Virus record (IMG/VR): IMGVR_UViG_3300036770_003860
Location: 1 to 37,973 of that record
Origin: a virus
DNA length: 37,973 bases
Strand: one strand, 5' to 3'
The position numbers and the translations under genes are program-made. Below, in pieces: positions 19,920-24,092 of this stretch; within the stretch, counting starts at the first letter, position 1, and each line of letters begins with the position of its first letter. Under the pieces are notes generated by a model. That model ran no database searches and was not told where the DNA came from. It was given only the letters and a program-made list of their open reading frames with translations.

Positions 19920-20224
19920 GCGAAGGAGCCGGCAAACTGTTTTTGCCTCGCGCTCTGCAGCATTGCCGACAGATCGAGGTTGTCGTCGCGCAACCCGTCG
20001 TTTTCCTGGTGCAGCTCGGCAATCTTGTCCTTAAGCCGGATGGTCTCGCTGAGGTGGCTGTCGCGCGCGGCCCGGAGGCAGCGCACCAGCTCGTCCTTGT
20101 CGATCTTGTCCTTATAGGCGGCTAGCTGGCGCTCGGTGTTGTGCAGCTGGGCCTCCAGTGAGGCGATGCGCTCGTCCCTGAGCGCAAAGCCTTTCGCTGT
20201 CAGCTCAAGCGTTGCCTCGCTCAT
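19916..20224 (-). CDS. Coiled-coil protein (102 aa)
   Basis: A 102-residue protein that is almost one continuous coiled coil from about residue 15 to 90 (ERIASLEAQLHNTERQLAAY and following heptads). ATGA overlaps at both ends. Likely a homo-oligomer. Such proteins in early phage operons are often host-interaction factors. No family recognised. Confidence 0.7.
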   Translation of the reverse strand: MSEATLELTAKGFALRDERIASLEAQLHNTERQLAAYKDKIDKDELVRCLRAARDSHLSETIRLKDKIAELHQENDGLRDDNLDLSAMLQSARQKQFAGSFA

Positions 20225-20550
20225 TTCCAGCTCCTCTCGTCCCAGTTGGCCCGCAGCTTCACATAGGTGATAAGCGCGGTGTGCAGCTCGTCAGACGCCG
20301 CGGCCATCGCCTTGGGCGAGGTCGTGACGTGAACCAGGTCCGGCATCGCCGCGGCGAGCACCTCGCACATCCGGCGCGCCTCGTTGCGCTCCTTAATGAG
20401 CTTCAGAATCGGCGACTGCAACTGCGGCAACGAAGCGGCGAGCGCCTCAACCACCGGGATGACCTTGTCCGCAGGGCCGAGGCATTCGGGATCACCGCAC
20501 TCGCACAGCGCGTCCGGGTGATACGGCCGGTCAATGTTGAGGTCGATCAC
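20221..20550 (-). CDS. Hypothetical protein with Cys-rich N-terminus (109 aa)
   Basis: A 109-residue protein beginning MIDLNIDRPYHPDALCECGD with CECGDPEC, three cysteines that could bind zinc, then helices (EALAASLPQLQSPILKLIKE). ATGA overlaps at both ends. Function unknown. A small zinc-stabilised adaptor is possible. Confidence 0.7.
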   Translation of the reverse strand: MIDLNIDRPYHPDALCECGDPECLGPADKVIPVVEALAASLPQLQSPILKLIKERNEARRMCEVLAAAMPDLVHVTTSPKAMAAASDELHTALITYVKLRANWDERSWK

Positions 20551-20672
20551 AGGGGCCGTCCTTTCTTTTCAAGCCAGTCGCAGGCGACCAGCGTGACAAC
20601 GCAGAGGACGGCGAAGGGAACGAATGGGCCGTCCAAGAGATAGTTGATGGTTTCGATTAACGTTGGCGTCAT
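20547..20672 (-). CDS. Single-span membrane peptide (41 aa)
   Basis: A 41-residue protein MTPTLIETINYLLDGPFVPF followed by a hydrophobic stretch (about 17-33, with VLCVVTLVACDW) and a basic end. GGAGG lies about 9 bases before the ATG, one of the strongest ribosome sites in the window. It sits directly after the HTH gene. Probably an inner-membrane microprotein. Function unknown. Confidence 0.65.
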   Translation of the reverse strand: MTPTLIETINYLLDGPFVPFAVLCVVTLVACDWLEKKGRPL

Positions 20673-20673
20673 G

Positions 20674-20862
20674 TCAGTTTCCTCCCGTAGTGTTCGCCGC
20701 GATGAACTTGGCGAGCTGGATTGCAGGAACCCGGCGCGTGCGTTGCCCAAAGGCAATCGACGGCAGCCGGCCGTCTAAGACCCACTTGCGGGCCGTGGCG
20801 TAGCTCACGCGGAGGGCGTTGGCCGCATCGCGGATCGTGAGCAGTTGTGGTGTGTCTGTCAT
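20674..20862 (-). CDS. Excisionase/AlpA-like HTH protein (62 aa)
   Basis: A 62-residue winged HTH: LLTIRDAANALRVSYATARK (about residues 7-26) then WVLDGRLPSIAFGQRTRRVP, the layout of the MerR-type HTH_17/excisionase family. Such proteins act as directionality factors for tyrosine integrases or as activators. It is the first minus gene, divergent from the plus block, with iteron array C 8 bases upstream of the ATG at 20862. The lytic early operon therefore starts here and is probably repressed at array C in lysogens. Confidence 0.85.
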   Translation of the reverse strand: MTDTPQLLTIRDAANALRVSYATARKWVLDGRLPSIAFGQRTRRVPAIQLAKFIAANTTGGN

Positions 20863-20869
20863 AAAAATC

Positions 20870-20907
20870 TGCAGTAATCTGTGGGCATCTGTTGGCAAAT
20901 GGGACAA
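20870..20907. repeat. Iteron array C in the divergent control region
   Basis: On plus, TGTGGGCA at 20880 and TGTTGGCA at 20890 are strong; TGCAGTAA at 20870 and TGGGACAA at 20900 are weak in-phase units. The period is 10 bases. It lies immediately upstream of the excisionase-like gene on minus, where a bound protein would block initiation. Confidence 0.7.
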
Positions 20908-20937
20908 TGAGGGTCCGCGCCTTGATTTCGCTCACTA

Positions 20938-20965
20938 TGCCAACACGTGCAAACAGATGCAAGCA
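20938..20965. repeat. Iteron array D, inverted, in the divergent control region
   Basis: On plus, TGCCAACA (20938), TGCAAACA (20948) and TGCAAGCA (20958), that is TGTTGGCA, TGTTTGCA and TGCTTGCA on minus, again with a 10-base period. It faces array C head to head, about 40 bases apart, between the two divergent genes. Confidence 0.75.
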
Positions 20966-20994
20966 CTTTTTTTCGGCCATGGGCAATTGACCCT

Positions 20995-21032
20995 AGTTGA
21001 CAATTGTTGGCATCCGTTGGAGCGTGTTGGCG
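20995..21032. repeat. Iteron array E abutting the plus regulator gene
   Basis: On plus, AGTTGACA (20995), TGTTGGCA (21005), CGTTGGAG (21015) and TGTTGGCG (21025), 10-base period. A weaker in-phase unit lies at 20985. The last unit ends 2 bases before the ATG of the ribbon-helix-helix-like gene, so no ribosome site exists there and binding would act directly on that gene: probable autoregulation. Confidence 0.75.
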
Positions 21033-21034
21033 TT

Positions 21035-21295
21035 ATGAGTACCACAAAGAAACCGAAGCGACTTGTCGGCTCGCGCAAGGCAGTCTTCGCCAACGTCAGC
21101 AGCGACTCTCACGCCCGCATTCAGCGCCGCGCGGAAGCCGCACACCTTAGCGCCGCCAAGTATGCCGGCCTGGCCATCGACTTCCTGATGGAGGTCGAGG
21201 ACGCCTTCGGCGGCCCAGTGCCGGATTGGTTCAAGGTGTCGGTCGTCCGAATGGCGCACGACTACAACGAAAAGATGCGTTTGGCGCGGCAGTAA
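21035..21295 (+). CDS. Ribbon-helix-helix-like DNA-binding protein, candidate lysogeny regulator
   Basis: An 86-residue protein with a basic N-terminus (KKPKRLVGSRK), a short strand AVFANVS (about 16-22), then two helices: DSHARIQRRAEAAHL and AAKYAGLAIDFLMEVEDAF. This is the strand-helix-helix layout of Arc/CopG/Omega-type repressors, which bind as dimers and cooperatively coat tandem short repeats. A C-terminal helix with WFKVSVVRMAHDY follows. It is the first gene of the plus block, directly downstream of array E and flanked by arrays D and F. A regulator binding those arrays is inferred. The family call is by eye. Confidence 0.7.
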   Translation: MSTTKKPKRLVGSRKAVFANVSSDSHARIQRRAEAAHLSAAKYAGLAIDFLMEVEDAFGGPVPDWFKVSVVRMAHDYNEKMRLARQ

Positions 21296-21324
21296 GTCGC
21301 TGATTTACAGAGAGAAGTAACTAT

Positions 21325-21342
21325 TTTGCATTAGTGTGCAAA
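21325..21342. promoter_or_regulatory. Inverted repeat TTTGCA/TGCAAA next to array F
   Basis: Perfect 6-bp inverted repeat with a 6-base centre (TTAGTG), 4 bases before array F and about 70 bases upstream of the gene at 21409. Possibly a separate dimer operator within the same promoter region. No convincing -35/-10 pair was found here. Confidence 0.45.
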
Positions 21343-21345
21343 TAA

Positions 21346-21393
21346 TGCTTGCAGATGCCTACAGATGCTATAGCGTGCTGACAGATGCCAACA
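21346..21393. repeat. Iteron array F, five units, upstream of the second plus gene
   Basis: On plus at 21346, 21356, 21366, 21376 and 21386: TGCTTGCA, TGCCTACA, TGCTATAG, TGCTGACA, TGCCAACA. Read on minus these are variants of TGTTGGCA, the last perfect. Linkers are mostly GA. The third unit contains TGCTATAG, which looks like an extended -10, so the array may overlap the promoter of the gene at 21409. Confidence 0.8.
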
Positions 21394-21408
21394 GCATCTA
21401 CACACCAC

Positions 21409-21693
21409 ATGACAACACAACACACCACAACGGGCGCGGAGGCTTCTGCCGCGCAGCTCCTCCGCACCATTTACACCGATAGCGACGGCCACAACCGGCA
21501 GTTCATCTACTCGCTGTATGCTGACGGGTCGGCCATGAGCCGCGAAATTACTCGTCATTGCAGCGACCCCGCGCGGCGCACGCAATGCACTTACCGCGAG
21601 CGTCACGACGCTGGCTCCGAAATGGCCGTTCTGATCAATCGCCTCGCGTCGCAGCCTTCGCTCCCCGCTGGCTGGTATGAGGACAACGCCTAA
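21409..21693 (+). CDS. Hypothetical protein downstream of array F (94 aa)
   Basis: A 94-residue protein beginning MTTQHTTTGAEASAAQLLRT with a beta/alpha pattern (RQFIYSLYADGSAMSREI) and several Arg/Cys residues. The ATG at 21409 is chosen because the longer frame reads through array F. Its first bases resemble those of the minus gene at 9287, also under a TGTTGGCA array. It ends 1 base before the next gene. Function unknown. Part of the lysogeny block. Confidence 0.65.
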   Translation: MTTQHTTTGAEASAAQLLRTIYTDSDGHNRQFIYSLYADGSAMSREITRHCSDPARRTQCTYRERHDAGSEMAVLINRLASQPSLPAGWYEDNA

Positions 21694-21694
21694 C

Positions 21695-22249
21695 ATGAAA
21701 CCCCTCAACGCCCGCATCATCTCCCTGGTTGGCTTCGCCGCCAGCCAGTGGGCATCCGAGCGCCTCAACGGCAGCCGCCACCGGCGCCAATACCGCGAGC
21801 TGGTTGCCGCTGGCCTTGCCCTCCATGAGTCCGGCGAGCTATACGCAGCCGCGCCCAAGATGCGCCGAGCGCTCGCCACCATAGCCAAGCACGCCGCTCC
21901 CTTGGCCGTGGTGGTGATCCTCGCCGGCTGCGCCGCGGTCGAGCCGGAGGTCCGCCGGCCAACCGCCCGCGTTGTGCCCATGAAGATCGCCAGCCAGCCC
22001 ATCGGCGCCTGCGTGTTTCTCAATGGAGAATACATGGGCCTGACGCCGCTGACCATCCCAGTGGAAGCCGACTCGGAAGGCGCGTGGCGGCATGATGTCA
22101 GGATCCAGTGCCAAGTGCCGCAGGATGCCAGCGTCGAGGACACCTACACGTCCTACGAAGGCTACGCCGTCCCGCGGCACCTGCTGTTCCGCATCCCGCG
22201 GTATGTCCACTGGTGGTCCGCCACGCAGCAGCACCGGCCGCAGCTATGA
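21695..22249 (+). CDS. PEGA-domain protein, probably a lipoprotein with an internal start
   Basis: The full frame encodes 184 residues. An internal ATG at 21860 would give a 129-residue lipoprotein: MRRALATIAKHAAPLAVVVI followed by LAGC, a good lipobox. The mature part contains IGACVFLNGEYMGLTPLTIP, the VNGxxxGxTP core of PEGA domains, which are small surface beta-sandwiches. The first 55 residues (MKPLNARIISLVGFAAS) are helical and basic. Either an unusual fusion or two nested products. In a lysogen it could alter the cell surface. The stop overlaps the next start by ATGA. Confidence 0.7.
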   Translation: MKPLNARIISLVGFAASQWASERLNGSRHRRQYRELVAAGLALHESGELYAAAPKMRRALATIAKHAAPLAVVVILAGCAAVEPEVRRPTARVVPMKIASQPIGACVFLNGEYMGLTPLTIPVEADSEGAWRHDVRIQCQVPQDASVEDTYTSYEGYAVPRHLLFRIPRYVHWWSATQQHRPQL

Positions 22250-22470
22250 TCAAGCACGACTACTTGCTCACCGGCACGTTCCCTTGGGACGGCATCCGCA
22301 TTGCCGGCCGGCGCTTTGACTCGCCGGAGCTGTTCGCCATGATGCGCCGGCAGTGCGTCTGCGCAGACCAAGTGCGGCATGTCTGCGCGGACCTTGATGT
22401 GCTGCCGTTCGCCGAGGAGGTTGCGGCGATTGAGCGGGACATTTGCCGCAGGGAGGCGGCTTACTGCTGA
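22246..22470 (+). CDS. Hypothetical protein closing the lysogeny block (74 aa)
   Basis: A 74-residue protein beginning MIKHDYLLTGTFPWDGIRIA with CVCADQVRHVC, three clustered Cys and a His, and an acidic helix. ATGA-coupled to the PEGA gene. Its last 10 bases overlap the 3' end of the integrase gene, which converges from the other strand. Function unknown. Confidence 0.7.
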   Translation: MIKHDYLLTGTFPWDGIRIAGRRFDSPELFAMMRRQCVCADQVRHVCADLDVLPFAEEVAAIERDICRREAAYC

Positions 22471-23561
22471 TTCCACACCGCCGCGATATCCACTTCGCGG
22501 TCGTACACGGCATACCAGGTCGAGGTCGTGGTCGGTGAACTGTGGCCAAGCATGTGCTGCGCTACGCTGATCTTGCCGGTCGCGTTAAGGATGTCCGAGC
22601 CGGCCTGCCGCCGCAGCTCGTAGGCTGCCGTCCGCCGATCCGGCAGAAACTCCCGGACGAACGCATTGAAGATCCGCTCCATAAAAAACTTCCGGCGCCC
22701 GGGCGTGGCGCCCTCCACCATGTAATCCTCCGCGGTCAGCAGCTCCGCGGCCATCCATTCGGGAATGGACATGGCGCGGCCCCGCTTGCTGCCGGTCTTC
22801 AGCGTCACGCCATCGCGCTCGATCACCACCATGACGAACTTGCCATTGCGCTCCTCAATCCACTCGCGCCGGCAAAGCCAGCACTCCTTCGGCGTCATCC
22901 CGAGGTAGCGCGTCAGCAGGAACGCCCGGCGGATCGACGGCGATCTCTGCTTGCTGGCCTCGTCCATCCTACCAAGGATCTCCGGCGAGATTCGCTCAAA
23001 GGTAGGCGAGGGCGCCCGCATGCCCTTGGTCGTCTTGGCGAACTTCTCCAGCGACTCCGGCAGCGGGAAGCCTTCCCAGTCAAGCGCGTGGCAGAACACG
23101 GCCCGGGCCGACACCAGCACGCCGCGCAGCGTGTAGACACTGCCCTTCCACTCCGCGAGATACTTGGCCACCAGCGCCGGCGTCAGCACGCTCAGCGGCT
23201 TCTCCCGCACCTGCTCGTTGGTGCCGCCGAGCGTGGCCCGCAGCAGCCGCAACAGACGATTGACATTGCTCTGCTTGCTGCCGATCTTGCTGACCTTCAA
23301 ATAATGGTCAATCGCCTCACCAACCGACTTGCACGTCGCCCGCTGCTGGTGCGCCTGCAGCGCCGCCAGACCCTCGCGCCCGGCATCGACCAGGATGCCC
23401 TTGGCCTTCTCCTTGGCCATGACCAAGTCGCGCAGGCCGGTCGAAATGCGCAGCCGCTTCTTGGTATGCGGGTGTCGGAACTCAAGCTGCCACCGCGGCG
23501 AGTCGTTGGTCTGGTAGAGTTTTCCGGTCAGCCCGGCCGCGGCGATCTTGTGCGTGTCCAT
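22461..23561 (-). CDS. int: Tyrosine integrase with atypical active site
   Basis: A 366-residue tyrosine recombinase. Numbered from the ATG at 23561: arm-binding and core-binding regions (about 1-190), then the catalytic domain. AYELRRQAGSD holds the second Arg (R317) with Tyr-Glu where HxxR is usual, LGHSS holds H340, and WYAVYD holds the probable nucleophile Y350. The first catalytic Arg, normally in LGxRxxE, is Thr (LGMTPKE, T223). The frame extends to a TTG at 23609 but that part contains an arm-type repeat, so the ATG is preferred. It inserts and excises the phage at attP beside it. Confidence 0.85.
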   Translation of the reverse strand: MDTHKIAAAGLTGKLYQTNDSPRWQLEFRHPHTKKRLRISTGLRDLVMAKEKAKGILVDAGREGLAALQAHQQRATCKSVGEAIDHYLKVSKIGSKQSNVNRLLRLLRATLGGTNEQVREKPLSVLTPALVAKYLAEWKGSVYTLRGVLVSARAVFCHALDWEGFPLPESLEKFAKTTKGMRAPSPTFERISPEILGRMDEASKQRSPSIRRAFLLTRYLGMTPKECWLCRREWIEERNGKFVMVVIERDGVTLKTGSKRGRAMSIPEWMAAELLTAEDYMVEGATPGRRKFFMERIFNAFVREFLPDRRTAAYELRRQAGSDILNATGKISVAQHMLGHSSPTTTSTWYAVYDREVDIAAVWNQQ

Positions 23562-23600
23562 GCCGCAACCAATAGCACGGGCGTCAAACCCTGCCAACCT

Positions 23601-23634
23601 GTCTGGCAAAAATTGGCGCAGAGTCTGACAAAAA
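23601..23634. repeat. attP arm-type sites, integrase side
   Basis: Two GTCTGRCAAAAA copies at 23601-23612 and 23623-23634, 22 bases apart (two helical turns). The second is part of GGCGCAGAGTCTGACAAAAA (23615-23634), which recurs with two changes on the other side of the tRNA-like core. They are the likely binding sites of the integrase arm-binding domain. Confidence 0.7.
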
Positions 23635-23644
23635 ATAAGCCAAA

Positions 23645-23670
23645 CCAGACCAAACCAGATAGCACCAGAT
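23645..23670. repeat. Three CCAGA repeats with 10-bp period in attP
   Basis: CCAGA at 23645, 23655 and 23665 within units CAAACCAGAC, CAAACCAGAT and AGCACCAGAT. They lie between the left arm sites and the tRNA-like core and could be excisionase or host-factor sites. A 6-bp inverted repeat CTCTGT-TCT-ACAGAG (23682-23696) follows. Confidence 0.6.
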
Positions 23671-23709
23671 CACAACTTTTGCTCTGTTCTACAGAGAAAA
23701 CGGGACTTC

Positions 23710-23748
23710 GGCTAGGTAGCTCAGTTGGCAGAGCAGAGGACTGAAAAT
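23710..23748 (+). other. attP: attP core: 5' half of a tRNA-Phe gene
   Basis: The 39 bases match the first half of a bacterial tRNA-Phe: 7-base acceptor strand GGCTAGG, TA, D-stem GCTC/GAGC with loop AGTTGGCA, anticodon stem GAGGA and loop CTGAAAA with anticodon GAA (23743-23745). After one more base the match stops: the 3' stem half reads TGCCC instead of TCCTC, and no T-arm or acceptor 3' strand follows. It lies beside int and between arm repeats, so it is the site of crossover with a host tRNA-Phe gene, probably in the anticodon loop region. Confidence 0.8.
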
Positions 23749-23779
23749 GCCCCGCCTTACTGCGTCCGATTGCCACTCT

Positions 23780-23799
23780 GGCGCGGAGTCTGGCAAAAA
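23780..23799. repeat. attP arm-type site, far side
   Basis: GGCGCGGAGTCTGGCAAAAA, an 18 of 20 match to 23615-23634 in the same orientation, 165 bases away on the other side of the tRNA-like core. Paired arm repeats around a core are expected for a lambda-type attP. Confidence 0.7.
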
Positions 23800-23825
23800 G
23801 AAAGGGCCAGCCGTAGCTGACCCTT
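23794..23825 (-). terminator. Intrinsic terminator of the late operon
   Basis: On minus, AAGGGTCAGC-TACG-GCTGGCCCTT (plus 23802-23825) followed by TCTTTTT (plus 23795-23801). The 10-bp stem with one G-U pair closes on a C(UACG)G tetraloop, an unusually stable RNA loop. It lies 27 bases after the last late gene and stops late transcripts before attP and int. The T-run overlaps the far arm site. Confidence 0.9.
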
Positions 23826-23852
23826 AGTCTCTTTCTGGATGTGCCGGATGAG

Positions 23853-24092
23853 CTAAACTGTTTCCGCTTTTAGCTCGCGCTCCAGCGCCGTGTCGAAATA
23901 GGCGACCTTGTCCATCATGTCACCCTCGCCGTTCTCAAAGTCCTCGATAATGGTGGCCATCTTCGCCTCGTCCATCTTGGCCGGGTTGTAGAACACATTG
24001 AGATCCTGCACCGGCACCAGCTCCCAGCCTTCTGGCCCGGAGTCTTGATCGGTCACCAGCACATGATCGATCTTGGGGTTGAATGCGGTCAT
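23853..24092 (-). CDS. Last gene of the late operon, hypothetical (79 aa)
   Basis: A 79-residue acidic protein beginning MTAFNPKIDHVLVTDQDSGP with repeated Glu/Asp (IIEDFENGEGDMMDKVAYFD). ATGA-coupled to the 1950-residue protein gene, so it may be its chaperone or partner. It is followed by the intrinsic terminator. No family recognised. Confidence 0.7.
   Translation of the reverse strand: MTAFNPKIDHVLVTDQDSGPEGWELVPVQDLNVFYNPAKMDEAKMATIIEDFENGEGDMMDKVAYFDTALERELKAETV

Noticed and set aside
23562-23609. Integrase start at TTG 23609
   Set aside because: The extra 16 codons contain part of an attP arm repeat and no ribosome site; ATG at 23561 is preferred.
23710-23790. Functional tRNA-Phe gene
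   Set aside because: Only the 5' half is tRNA-like. The anticodon stem does not pair (GAGGA with TGCCC) and there is no T-arm or 3' acceptor strand.
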